In this document: in pieces, positions 30,681 through 38,327 of the stretch
Layout: each line of letters starts with the position of its first letter
Numbering within the stretch: the stretch's first letter is position 1
IMG/VR virus record: IMGVR_UViG_3300031951_000213
Coordinates: 1 to 54,403 of that record
DNA length: 54,403 bases
Source of the DNA: a virus
Reading direction: 5' to 3' (one strand)
The notes under the pieces: model-generated
The model's database searches: none
What the model was told of the DNA's origin: nothing
What the model saw: the letters and a program-made list of their open reading frames with translations, nothing else
Program-made: the position numbers and the translations under genes

Positions 30681-31550
30681 TTAAGACACTGGTATGTTAT
30701 ATATTGTTGAAAAGTGGGTTTTTAGAGCGTCTCTTTCAGAAGAAGTTAAAGAACCTCTAATTATAATAAAATCAGACATATCGCCAGCAAATTGCTCTCC
30801 ACCAGTTTCTCCCCAAGAGTAATTAGCCGCTTTGACCAAGTTATCAGTCGAGGCGAAGTTGGACGGCATGGTTGCTCCGTCAACGTCGCAATATAATCTG
30901 CCAGACACTCTGTAAAAACGAAGAATATGTTTGGCATTCGCCGAAACATTGCCTCCAAAATGATTATACCCACTAGCATTATAAAAACCAGGTTTTCCAG
31001 CACCACCCGAAGCCACCCCTGTTGATGAATAAAAGTAAATTGCTCCAGCCAAAAAGCCCACGCATCTGGTTCCTGTCGAGCTTGTTGGATAGCAGACAAC
31101 CCACAATTCAAAATCTCCAGTTCCGATAGCTGTTGGAGTCGCAGTAACAAGTGAAGTTGCAAACCTTGTATTTGAGAAACGGAGTGCGGGTTTTGAATCT
31201 ATATTGCTCGTTAAAATTACCTGTGGCTGAGAGGTTGTTGTGGATTGGGGAAGATCGGAATTTACATTTGATGCTTTTTGATCGTAAACCCTGGAACAAA
31301 ACCCACTATTGGAACCGACAAAAGAAGAAAACGATACGCTGTCAAAATATCCATTGCTTAAAGTTCCAATATTAGTTTCTACTGACCCAGCAGACTCACG
31401 CACTCTTAAACTCTCTGAAACCGCCTCAAAATGTCGTGTTAATCCATAAGATGTCCAAACCTTACTCATAATAGCGTCCAAAGGCGAGACGTATGGTTGA
31501 GTGGAAGGTTTTTCTATATTTTTACCCAACTTTAGTCCAAGCCCAAGCAT
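30681..31550 (-). CDS. Tail protein with arabinofuranosidase-B-like / LamG-type lectin domain
   Basis: 289 residues. After MLGLGLKLGKN comes SYGLTRHFEAVSESLRVRES, then FVGSNSGFCSRVYDQKAS, SQPQVI and KPALRFSNTRF, the order found in the N-terminal part of alpha-L-arabinofuranosidase B-type domains (Y-G-R-L, RVR.S, F.G..G...vYDQSG, QP.I, KPAL.F) that recur in phage tail adhesins. The C-terminal half is a concanavalin-like fold. It likely binds or cleaves host glycan. Confidence 0.75.
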   Translation of the reverse strand: MLGLGLKLGKNIEKPSTQPYVSPLDAIMSKVWTSYGLTRHFEAVSESLRVRESAGSVETNIGTLSNGYFDSVSFSSFVGSNSGFCSRVYDQKASNVNSDLPQSTTTSQPQVILTSNIDSKPALRFSNTRFATSLVTATPTAIGTGDFELWVVCYPTSSTGTRCVGFLAGAIYFYSSTGVASGGAGKPGFYNASGYNHFGGNVSANAKHILRFYRVSGRLYCDVDGATMPSNFASTDNLVKAANYSWGETGGEQFAGDMSDFIIIRGSLTSSERDALKTHFSTIYNIPVS

Positions 31551-31813
31551 TATTTAAAAGCCTGCAAAGCTCCCGTGGTTAAGCGAATGGTTGTGAATTG
31601 GCCGAGAAATTCGTAATTCGTTAGTGTTTTACCAACGAGATAGGAAATCCCACTAATAGAAGAGTGCCCCGTAATGCCAGCAATAACAGCATCAGCATCA
31701 ACTGTTCGGAAGGCTACCCATCCATTAGGGTTAGAAAATACGCCCGTGCCAGTTATAAAGTCACTGCCGACCCCCAAAGATGAGGCTGTTGCTGATTGGA
31801 TGGAATATCTCAT
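31550..31813 (-). CDS. Small probable virion protein, 87 aa
   Basis: MRYSIQSATASSLGVGSDFI, then GYxSISGISYLVGKTLTNYE-type strands; Gly/Ser/Thr-rich like a structural beta protein. Located at the head of the tail-fibre genes, with its stop touching the next start. Role unknown. Confidence 0.6.
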   Translation of the reverse strand: MRYSIQSATASSLGVGSDFITGTGVFSNPNGWVAFRTVDADAVIAGITGHSSISGISYLVGKTLTNYEFLGQFTTIRLTTGALQAFK

Positions 31814-31827
31814 GTTTTTGTTAGGAG

Positions 31828-31834
31828 ATTACAC
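31828..31834 (-). promoter_or_regulatory. GTGTAAT box upstream of the tail-fibre genes
   Basis: Minus-strand GTGTAAT, with TGTAAT ending 14 bases before ATG 31813. Its GTG TAA are also the last codons of the lipoprotein gene. Confidence 0.45.
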
Positions 31835-31948
31835 AAAAACGGCCCATTTAGCGGCCAAAACATACTCAACTTCTGGAATTTCGGCCTTTTGTGCGCAAGA
31901 AGAAAGAAAAAGCAAAGCGGCGAAAAGTAGGGAACGCAGGAAAATCAT
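31829..31948 (-). CDS. Small predicted lipoprotein, 39 aa
   Basis: MIFLRSLLFAALLFLSSCAQ is a lipoprotein signal peptide with lipobox LSSC, followed by a 20-residue mature part (KAEIPEVEYVLAAKW...). It resembles Rz1-type outer-membrane lipoproteins in size, although no paired inner-membrane spanin is obvious. TATTAT lies six bases before the ATG. A superinfection-exclusion lipoprotein is the alternative. Confidence 0.65.
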   Translation of the reverse strand: MIFLRSLLFAALLFLSSCAQKAEIPEVEYVLAAKWAVFV

Positions 31949-31954
31949 ACGGTT

Positions 31955-31960
31955 ATAATA
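31955..31960 (-). promoter_or_regulatory. TATTAT -10-like box, 6 bases before the lipoprotein start
   Basis: Minus-strand TATTAT, AACCGT, ATG 31948. It lies just after the upstream gene's stop at 31963. Confidence 0.4.
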
Positions 31961-31962
31961 GG

Positions 31963-32388
31963 TTAAATTTTAAAAAAGTAGATAGAATTCATTTCCGCCG
32001 CTGACAATTTTACAGGCAAACCCTGCTGCGGTTCAAAAAAGATTGGGCCGTTTTCTAGGAATATTACGTTTATGGCGTGATTACCCGCATTATCACCATC
32101 TTGGCGATAATAGATTTCGCCGATTGCAATACCTTCCGCCGAACCTTTCGACTTGCGGTGGCAAATTTGCGCTAAATTGCGGAAAAAACTCGAAAAATCT
32201 TCGCAGTCCCATTTCTCATCCCAAACAGATACGCCCAATTCATCTAGTTTCTTGACGAAAAAGGGATAGAATTTTTCCATCACCCATTTGAGGCTTGGCG
32301 CGTTGTAACCACTATCGCTAATCTGACTCTTGCGAGCTTTAGCCACGAAAGGATGTTTTTGAAGGTCTTCGGGCGAAAGAGTTTTCAT
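31963..32388 (-). CDS. Transglutaminase-like / papain-fold protein
   Basis: 141 residues. WDCEDFSSFFRNLAQICHRK supplies a candidate catalytic Cys, GNHAINVIFLENGPIFFEPQ a His and an Asn/Glu-Pro-Gln segment; this Cys-His-Asp/Glu pattern matches small phage transglutaminase-like proteins. It could be a peptidoglycan-acting or virion protein. I chose ATG 32388 because a GTGTAAT box lies seven bases upstream and because the longer in-frame version would overlap the divergent promoter and gene. Confidence 0.68.
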   Translation of the reverse strand: MKTLSPEDLQKHPFVAKARKSQISDSGYNAPSLKWVMEKFYPFFVKKLDELGVSVWDEKWDCEDFSSFFRNLAQICHRKSKGSAEGIAIGEIYYRQDGDNAGNHAINVIFLENGPIFFEPQQGLPVKLSAAEMNSIYFFKI

Positions 32389-32395
32389 GTTATTT

Positions 32396-32402
32396 ATTAC
32401 AC
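32396..32402 (-). promoter_or_regulatory. GTGTAAT box, 7 bases before ATG 32388
   Basis: Minus-strand GTGTAAT, AAATAAC, ATG. It is back-to-back with the plus-strand GTTAGTAT box at 32410, eight bases away, so the two promoters may compete. Confidence 0.5.
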
Positions 32403-32409
32403 TTTGTTT

Positions 32410-32417
32410 GTTAGTAT
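32410..32417 (+). promoter_or_regulatory. GTTAGTAT box upstream of 32437
   Basis: TTGTTAGTATAT on the plus strand, 19 bases before ATG 32437, so a short leader is expected here rather than a leaderless start. Confidence 0.5.
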
Positions 32418-32436
32418 ATTTCGACCCCCAAATATT

Positions 32437-32955
32437 ATGTATCAACTTCAAATCTTCAAGCCACAAAGTTTTGCCAAGGACGGCCAATTTCAAGGAGCCG
32501 CAATGAGTCTTCAACTAGGTAACGCTCCGAAAGGGAAAGCTGTTTATCTTAGCTTAGTCCGCCAAAAAAGCTGGGATACCGCCAAGCGACTAGGCTCCTT
32601 TTATAACAATAAGGACGAAGGACAATCCGCCCGAATCAAATTCAACGAAATCGAAGTCGGCGGCTTGATTTCTGCCATTCGTCTCTACGAGAACTGGAGC
32701 GGCTTTCACTCTTTTGACGATAATAAGACTCAAATCACCTTCTCCACCTACCAAAAAAAGGCCAAAGAGGGAGAAAAAGAGGGCGCAAAAGCGTTTTCTC
32801 TCACGGTTTCTCGCAATGGGCTAAAAATTGGCTTGGGAATTGAGAGGTCTGAGGCGGAAGCAATTCGTGTGTTTTTGGAGCAAAGTTTGGTAGAAATGAT
32901 GCGTGCGTCCTATGAGCAAAGTAATTCGGCGGAATTTCGGGAGGCAAATAAGTGA
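32437..32955 (+). CDS. Phage protein with Whirly/PC4-like single-strand-binding pattern
   Basis: 172 residues. QFQGAAMSLQLGNAPKGKAV, SLVRQKSWDTAKRLGSFYNN, FNEIEVGGLISAIRLYENWS and GFHSFDDNKTQITFS form a conserved phage type that resembles PC4/Whirly-like nucleic-acid-binding folds, with a C-terminal helix. Function is inferred only from that resemblance. It opens the plus-strand block next to two paralogous small proteins. Confidence 0.55.
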   Translation: MYQLQIFKPQSFAKDGQFQGAAMSLQLGNAPKGKAVYLSLVRQKSWDTAKRLGSFYNNKDEGQSARIKFNEIEVGGLISAIRLYENWSGFHSFDDNKTQITFSTYQKKAKEGEKEGAKAFSLTVSRNGLKIGLGIERSEAEAIRVFLEQSLVEMMRASYEQSNSAEFREANK

Positions 32956-33626
32956 TTAACGATCCAAAATCATTTTGCTGCTGGCTTCAAGGCTATTTTG
33001 AACTAGGCGGTGAAAATTTGTCGCCCCAACAGGTTCAAATTATCAAAGACCATTTGGCGCTGGTTTTTAACAAAGTAACGCCAAATTACAACTTTGTATC
33101 AGGACTCGTCTTTAAAGATAAAGACCCAATCAATGGCATCCCGTTTGATACTGGAGTTTCAATAACCCCAAACACTAAACTATCAGAAGCTCTTTTTAAT
33201 CAATCACTAGGAGGATGCGGAATCAAAGGAGATGACGTTTATATTCCGCCAGAATTAAACAACCTTAGACCAACAGGAGAGATAAACAATCTTTTCACCT
33301 ACTCTGTGTGGAGTAACGATAAATGGGAAGCTTGTAACCAGATGCCTCTCATGACGGGAATGCCTGTTGATTTTTCAACAGCCCTCGAAGATTATAAAAA
33401 CGGCAACCTATCAAAACACGGAACAGTCGGATACGTTTCTGGACCAAACGGCGGAATGATTTCTACCAGCGAATTTAAAAACTTCGTGGAGAATACAAAT
33501 AGCGGCCAAAGTGTTCCTGAAACATATCCGTTTGTAGCGTTTAATAAACCAGTAGATTTTCCAATTTTTAAAAGCAATTGGACACCATCATTTGACCCCA
33601 ATGGGCCAAAATTTCTATCCTGCTAA
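32952..33626 (+). CDS. Hypothetical protein with WLQGYFEL-type N-terminal module, 224 aa
   Basis: Starts at GTG 32952. The first 50 residues (FCCWLQGYFELGGENLSPQQ then VQIIKDHLALVFNKVTP) are a common phage module of unknown function, related to the whole of the next protein. The remaining 170 residues are Asn/Gly/Pro-rich and unlike anything I recognise. A tail or packaging accessory is possible. Confidence 0.65.
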   Translation: MINDPKSFCCWLQGYFELGGENLSPQQVQIIKDHLALVFNKVTPNYNFVSGLVFKDKDPINGIPFDTGVSITPNTKLSEALFNQSLGGCGIKGDDVYIPPELNNLRPTGEINNLFTYSVWSNDKWEACNQMPLMTGMPVDFSTALEDYKNGNLSKHGTVGYVSGPNGGMISTSEFKNFVENTNSGQSVPETYPFVAFNKPVDFPIFKSNWTPSFDPNGPKFLSC

Positions 33627-33628
33627 CA

Positions 33629-33826
33629 ATGGAATACAAACTTTTCACCTTTTGGCTAGATGGATTCTTAAAAGGCGTTGGCAGTCGAGCTTTGGCCGAA
33701 AATGAAGTTAAACTCATTCGCGGCGAGTTGGAGAAGGCGATAAAGCCAGTGATTTTCTCTATTAATCAGTATGGCGAAAATGGCCAAATCTCAAAACCAC
33801 AAAAGATAAGACCAGCGTATTGTTAA
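33629..33826 (+). CDS. Small paralogue of the WLQGYFEL module, 65 aa
   Basis: MEYKLFTFWLDGFLKGVGSR followed by ALAENEVKLIRGELEKAIKP parallels the N-terminus of 32952 (W-L-G-F, L-E-V-I-L). The two adjacent genes probably arose by duplication. Function unknown. Confidence 0.68.
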   Translation: MEYKLFTFWLDGFLKGVGSRALAENEVKLIRGELEKAIKPVIFSINQYGENGQISKPQKIRPAYC

Positions 33827-33829
33827 TAT
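33822..33829 (+). promoter_or_regulatory. GTTAATAT box, 5 bases before the start codon
   Basis: GTTAATAT, AGTGG, ATG 33835. The TAA in the box is close to the stop of the previous gene. No -35 box. Confidence 0.6.
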
Positions 33830-33834
33830 AGTGG

Positions 33835-35760
33835 ATGCGTAAAAAAACAATCGCTTTCCACTCCAACAGTAGCAAACTTTTTACGGGATTTGGCCGCGTA
33901 ACAAGAACCCTTCTTCGTTATCTTTTTAAAACGGGCAAATACGAGTTAATCGAGTGCGCAAACGGGCTTCCTTTTGAAGACGCCAATACAAAAAGAATGC
34001 CGTGGATTTGTCATGGCACTTTGCCATCTCTAGAAGAACAGGCGAAAATCTCATCTATTCCAGACCACGGCCAAAGAGAACACCAATCTAGAGCGGCTAG
34101 TTATGGCTATCATGGAATTGACGCAATTATAAATAAGTATAAACCTGATATTTGGGTCGGAGCAGAGGACGTATGGGCCTTTCCAGAGTTTGAAAAGAAG
34201 GATTGGTTCAACAAATTAAACCCTATTCTTTGGACAACACTTGATAGCCTCCCCACAATTCAAAGCGCAATTGATTTAGCGCCCGTTTTCAAGAACTATT
34301 ACGTTTGGGCTTCGTTTGCAGAAGAAGACTTTAAACGCATAGGGTATAATCATGTAAAAACTCTTCATGGATGCATTGATCCAGAACCATTCTTTAACAT
34401 TGGGGCGGAAAAGAAAAAAGAATTGCGAAATAAATTTGGAATTAGCAACGAATCTGTTATTATCGGCCTTACAAGTAGAAATCAGTTGCGCAAGGGATTC
34501 CCGCATCTTATTTTCGCGCTAAAAGAGCTTCGAGAAAAGAATCCAAATACTGACTATAGGCTCCTCCTCCATACATCATTTAAAGAAGGTTTCGATATTC
34601 CAAAACTAGCGGCGGAATCTGGTATTCCCCTAGATTGCATCTATACAACGTATTTTTGTCGCCAATGCAAAGAATTTGAGGTTAAACCTTTTAGTGGACA
34701 CGATTTGGATTGCAAATTTTGCGGCGCAAAAAACACGGTTAATACCGTTGACATTCAACATGCCGTTTCAGATGAGCAATTGAATCTTGTTTATAATCTA
34801 ATGGATATTGCATGTCTGCCCCTAACATCGGGCGGACTGGAATTCTTTTGCCTTGAGAGTAAACTATGTGAGATTCCTCTTTTGGTAACAAATTATAGTT
34901 GTGCTACCGACGCTGTAAAAGAAAATAGCGGTGGATTTCCCCTAGATTGGGTTCCAGACGTTGAGATGGGAAGTAATTTTACGAAAGCCCGAACAAAGAT
35001 TTCATCCATTGTTGAAAAGGTGGAATGGCTATCTTCCCTATCGAAAGAGGAGAGAGAAAACATTGGCAAACAGGGCCGTCAATACGTTCTAGACAATTAT
35101 TCCATTGATGTAATCGGCAAAAAGTGGGAAGAAATTTTCGACTCTTTGCCAGAAAAAGATTGGGACGCTCCAGAGAATCAACAAAAACCTAAAAACCCCT
35201 CTCACATTCCGCCCAACAACCTTTCTCCCGAAGATTTCGCAATAAATCTTTTGACCGAAATGATGCATGAGCGCGTTGACCAAAACACTAGCCATGTCAA
35301 AAATTGGGCGGCCCATTTAAAGAAATCGAACGACTATCAAGGCGTTTACAAACACTTCGTAAATCTTGCTCACCAATTTAACGCTAACTTGAACAACAAG
35401 CCAGTAGATTTGGCCGAATTGTTGAATAAAGACGATGAGGGGCGCAGGGCAGCAATCGTGATTCCTGAGTCGGCAGGAGACATTGTGATAATCAACAGTT
35501 TGCTCGGCCAATTTAAAGCGCTCTATCCAGAATACAACATCTATTTTGTGACAAAACCAGAATTCTTTGAGTTGGTAGAGTCAAACCCAGCCGTTCATAA
35601 GGTCTTAGCTTGGGCACCAGTTTTTGAAAACATGTTTTTTATGATTGGCAACGGGACGCACATTGGCTATTTTGATATTGTTAAATATCCACATTGTCAA
35701 ACTCAGCGCATGTTGGCATATCAATCGACAGAACCTTACAAAACAGAATGGCTTCCCTAA
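33835..35760 (+). CDS. GT4-type glycosyltransferase fused to a GT9-like N-terminal domain
   Basis: 641 residues. First part: TIAFHSNSSKLFTGFGRVTR, LTSRNQLRKGFPHLIFAL and GGLEFFCLESKLCEIPLLVT, the GT4 core with its nucleotide-sugar Glu region. An unusual insert around residues 280-300 has two Cys pairs (CRQC, CKFCGA), a possible zinc ribbon. After a Pro-rich linker (residues 435-460), a second domain contains RRAAIVIPESAGDIVIINSL followed by LGQFKALYPEYNIYFVT, like the N-terminal half of GT9 heptosyltransferases. The matching GT9 C-terminal half appears at the start of the gene at 36113. Confidence 0.78.
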   Translation: MRKKTIAFHSNSSKLFTGFGRVTRTLLRYLFKTGKYELIECANGLPFEDANTKRMPWICHGTLPSLEEQAKISSIPDHGQREHQSRAASYGYHGIDAIINKYKPDIWVGAEDVWAFPEFEKKDWFNKLNPILWTTLDSLPTIQSAIDLAPVFKNYYVWASFAEEDFKRIGYNHVKTLHGCIDPEPFFNIGAEKKKELRNKFGISNESVIIGLTSRNQLRKGFPHLIFALKELREKNPNTDYRLLLHTSFKEGFDIPKLAAESGIPLDCIYTTYFCRQCKEFEVKPFSGHDLDCKFCGAKNTVNTVDIQHAVSDEQLNLVYNLMDIACLPLTSGGLEFFCLESKLCEIPLLVTNYSCATDAVKENSGGFPLDWVPDVEMGSNFTKARTKISSIVEKVEWLSSLSKEERENIGKQGRQYVLDNYSIDVIGKKWEEIFDSLPEKDWDAPENQQKPKNPSHIPPNNLSPEDFAINLLTEMMHERVDQNTSHVKNWAAHLKKSNDYQGVYKHFVNLAHQFNANLNNKPVDLAELLNKDDEGRRAAIVIPESAGDIVIINSLLGQFKALYPEYNIYFVTKPEFFELVESNPAVHKVLAWAPVFENMFFMIGNGTHIGYFDIVKYPHCQTQRMLAYQSTEPYKTEWLP

Positions 35761-35808
35761 AAACGGCCAATTTCCCACTCAGGAAAACACCGCAAAACAA
35801 AAAAAAAC

Positions 35809-35837
35809 TTGACAATCTAGCTCAAATCTGTCATAGT
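35809..35837 (+). promoter_or_regulatory. TTGACA-17-CATAGT promoter, 5 bases from the start codon
   Basis: TTGACA at 35809-35814, a 17-base spacer, CATAGT at 35832-35837, then TAGAC and ATG 35843. The -10 is a weak match but the -35 is perfect. Confidence 0.6.
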
Positions 35838-35842
35838 TAGAC

Positions 35843-36097
35843 ATGAAAAAGCTAACGAAAAAAGAACAAATCTGGGTTGATAGAGTGGAGAAGCTATTAA
35901 TGAATCCGCCCTCAAAAAGAATTGGATTGTTTACGATAGGAGATTCCGATCTTCGTGTTTACGACAGAAGCCTTGAAGAAGATATTGATAACCTCATGGA
36001 CAAAAGAGGTATAGATTTTTGCAGCGCAGTTGACGAACTTGATGCTGGATTTGGATTTATTAATGCTGATATGAGCATTCATTCTACATCAGGCTAA
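35843..36097 (+). CDS. Conserved small phage protein, 84 aa
   Basis: MKKLTKKEQIWVDRVEKLLM, then SKRIGLFTIGDSDLRVYDRS and a C-terminal INADMSIHSTSG. This KKExxWVxxVxKLL, KRIGFxTIGDxDLxVYD, HSTxG layout is a recurrent small phage protein of unknown function. It has its own promoter and lies between the two halves of what looks like a split GT9 enzyme. Confidence 0.78.
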   Translation: MKKLTKKEQIWVDRVEKLLMNPPSKRIGLFTIGDSDLRVYDRSLEEDIDNLMDKRGIDFCSAVDELDAGFGFINADMSIHSTSG

Positions 36098-36100
36098 AGT

Positions 36101-36106
36101 TATTAT
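36101..36106 (+). promoter_or_regulatory. TATTAT -10-like box, 6 bases before ATG 36113
   Basis: TATTAT, AGAGGA, ATG. The AGAGGA is too close to the ATG to act as a Shine-Dalgarno sequence. Confidence 0.4.
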
Positions 36107-36112
36107 AGAGGA

Positions 36113-37267
36113 ATGAACCTTCAATCCGTGTACGCAACCGCTCTTGGCGTTATCCCTAAAGAAAAACCAATCCTAAACGAAAAATTCTTCCCCCTCACGG
36201 CGGAAAAGTTCATTCTCATTCACAACGATAACAAGCTGCCCTCGAAATATTACGAGCTTTTCCCCGAAGTTATCTCTCTCCTAAAACCCGTCCTTCACAA
36301 ACTAGGCTATCGAATCTATCAAATTGGCGGCAAAAACGATCCAATCATTGACGGAACAGACGGCCAATTTTTAGGGTTATCATGGGGCCAGACATTTTAT
36401 TTAATGAAGCGAGCGAGTTTGTTCATGGGGATTGATTCCGTGTGCTCCCACATTGCAGCGGCCTATGAAATTCCATCGGTTGTTTTGTTTAGTCACACAT
36501 ATTCTTCTCAGGTGACAACAAACTGGTTGCCCGCCGATAAAAAAATCATTCTAGAGCCTGAATGGGGCAACCGCAAACCCTCCTATCAACCCAACGAGTC
36601 GCCCAAAATGATTCGCACAATTAAGGTTGAGAGGGTTTGTCAAGCAGTTTTCGACCTTCTCTGTAAAGGTGTTCAACTGAACATGAAAACAATTCGTGTC
36701 GGCGAAGATTATTACAATCCCGTAATGGAAATTGTTCCAGACCATTTCCAAGAAAACACCGCTTTAAAAAACGGTTACTTGCATTTCCGAATGGATTTGC
36801 AGCATAACGAACAGTGTTTGTTTCACTGGCTGGCGAACGGCTACAAGGCTCACATTATCGCCAAACAACCCGTAACCCTAGACGGCTTAAAACAGTTTCG
36901 CCCGAACATTGGGCGACTGATTCTAATGGCCAATTCTCTAGAAAGTTTTTCGGCAGAATATCTCAAAGTGGCCAAAAACCTCGGCCTAGACGTATTAATC
37001 TTCTGCGAAAAGAAAGAAATTCTGCCCCAGATGAGAGAAAAGTTCTTCGACTACGTTGTAGAAGAACTAGACTACCCCGAAGAAAAAGAGCTTGACAAAA
37101 TCCCCAAAGACGCTAAATTCTTCACGAAAAAACAAATCATCAGCAACGGCCAAATCTACCCATCAGTGGCTCACTACAAAAGAAACATCCCATTCTCTCG
37201 GGCGAATCAAATTTTAGACAGTCAGGATTTTTGGCTTGACTTTGAGTACTTTTACTTTTACATTTAA
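36113..37267 (+). CDS. GT9-like C-terminal domain with additional C-terminal region
   Basis: 384 residues. FILIHNDNKLPSKYY, IYQIGGKNDPIIDGTDGQFL and LGLSWGQTFYLMKRASLFMG followed by IDSVCSHIAAAYEIPSVVLF match the donor-binding half of GT9 heptosyltransferase-like enzymes (D-S-x-x-x-H-x-A-A-A). The last 170 residues (HFRMDLQHNEQCLFHWLANG and beyond) are another, unrecognised domain, with basic and Tyr-rich ends. It may pair with the GT9-like N-half at the end of the gene at 33835. Confidence 0.65.
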   Translation: MNLQSVYATALGVIPKEKPILNEKFFPLTAEKFILIHNDNKLPSKYYELFPEVISLLKPVLHKLGYRIYQIGGKNDPIIDGTDGQFLGLSWGQTFYLMKRASLFMGIDSVCSHIAAAYEIPSVVLFSHTYSSQVTTNWLPADKKIILEPEWGNRKPSYQPNESPKMIRTIKVERVCQAVFDLLCKGVQLNMKTIRVGEDYYNPVMEIVPDHFQENTALKNGYLHFRMDLQHNEQCLFHWLANGYKAHIIAKQPVTLDGLKQFRPNIGRLILMANSLESFSAEYLKVAKNLGLDVLIFCEKKEILPQMREKFFDYVVEELDYPEEKELDKIPKDAKFFTKKQIISNGQIYPSVAHYKRNIPFSRANQILDSQDFWLDFEYFYFYI

Positions 37268-37269
37268 AC

Positions 37270-38058
37270 ATGACAACTGACACAACATCTGCCGCCGAAC
37301 AGCCTGAAACAATCGTTCTTCCTCGAACCTATCCAGAAAATTACCAGAACGGCCCATTCAAACTGAAACGCAACCAGTTTGGGTTGCTTGATAATGTGGA
37401 TTACAAGTTCACGCCAGATGCTTTCGTTGATTGGCGGGCCATGATTAATCCAAAATTCCTCTACCCAAATAAGGGCTGGTTTGAGCGAGCGGGTAAAGAA
37501 GTTCCAACCTCCATCGAAGGATTGGAAGATCATCAACTTCTCTGTAAATTGGGCGGATATAAGGAATTGGCGCGTTTACGCGGGTATTCCAATGTAAATT
37601 ACAAACTAGAATATCTCCCAAATGGAGTTTCGGCTATTTGTTCGATTCATTGGTTGCCTAATTTTGAAACAGATGGCGGTTATGTAAATTTCCAATCAAT
37701 TGCCAATTCCACAAGCGAAAACTGCGGCCCAATGTGTGACCTGTTTAAAGAAACTCAAGCCGAAAATCGGGCGTTTGTTCGCTGCGTTCGCAATTTCTTA
37801 AACATCAACATTGTTGGTGACGATGAAATTTTCAAGGGCAAAAACGCTGTTCACGAAGAACAGGACAACGCCCCAAATGCCTACGATCCGAACTACACTC
37901 TTGAGCAACATGCCAAGAAAAAGTTCAAATCCTTTGACGAATTCAAAAAACATTTCGCGGAACAAAAGTATAAAAAAGTTACTAACGTAACATGGACTAG
38001 CTATAAGGACATTCCCGTAGCTGATTGTCGCAAGTTGATTGAAATTCTCACTGCCTAA
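37270..38058 (+). CDS. Hypothetical phage protein, possible ssDNA-annealing factor, 262 aa
   Basis: Starts ATG 37270 after TTTAAAC. LEDHQLLCKLGGYKELARLR, LEYLPNGVSAICSIHWLPNF, TQAENRAFVRCVRNFLNINI and VGDDEIF. The ETxAENRAFxRxVRNFLxI pattern recalls the helical signature in ERF/Rad52-type phage annealing proteins, but the resemblance is weak. The C-terminus (FDEFKKHFAEQKYKKV) is a charged helical unit. Otherwise unknown. Confidence 0.5.
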   Translation: MTTDTTSAAEQPETIVLPRTYPENYQNGPFKLKRNQFGLLDNVDYKFTPDAFVDWRAMINPKFLYPNKGWFERAGKEVPTSIEGLEDHQLLCKLGGYKELARLRGYSNVNYKLEYLPNGVSAICSIHWLPNFETDGGYVNFQSIANSTSENCGPMCDLFKETQAENRAFVRCVRNFLNINIVGDDEIFKGKNAVHEEQDNAPNAYDPNYTLEQHAKKKFKSFDEFKKHFAEQKYKKVTNVTWTSYKDIPVADCRKLIEILTA

Positions 38059-38061
38059 AAC

Positions 38062-38325
38062 ATGAAACACTGGAACTTTTTTCCTTGTCTATTGGCACTT
38101 TTGGCCGTTTTTTGGTGGAGATTTGTTGATCTTCGGTTAGAAGAAATAAAAATTGAAGGCACTCGCCCAAAAATCGAAATCCGCTCAATTCAAGACGCGC
38201 CATTTAATTTTGGAGTTCCGCCAATTCCTCAATTAGGTTTGCCGCCCGAAAACACGCCATTTTTTGATCCTCATGCCCCAAACAGTGCGGAAAATGTTAT
38301 CCCTGAAAATAAAACCAAAATTTAA
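38062..38325 (+). CDS. Small membrane-anchored protein with Pro-rich tail, 87 aa
   Basis: One N-terminal hydrophobic segment (FFPCLLALLAVFWWRFV), then a charged stretch (EEIKIEGTRPKIEIRS) and a Pro-rich tail (FGVPPIPQLGLPPENTPFF). Probably anchored in the inner membrane with the tail outside. Function unknown. Confidence 0.62.
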   Translation: MKHWNFFPCLLALLAVFWWRFVDLRLEEIKIEGTRPKIEIRSIQDAPFNFGVPPIPQLGLPPENTPFFDPHAPNSAENVIPENKTKI

Positions 38326-38327
38326 AA

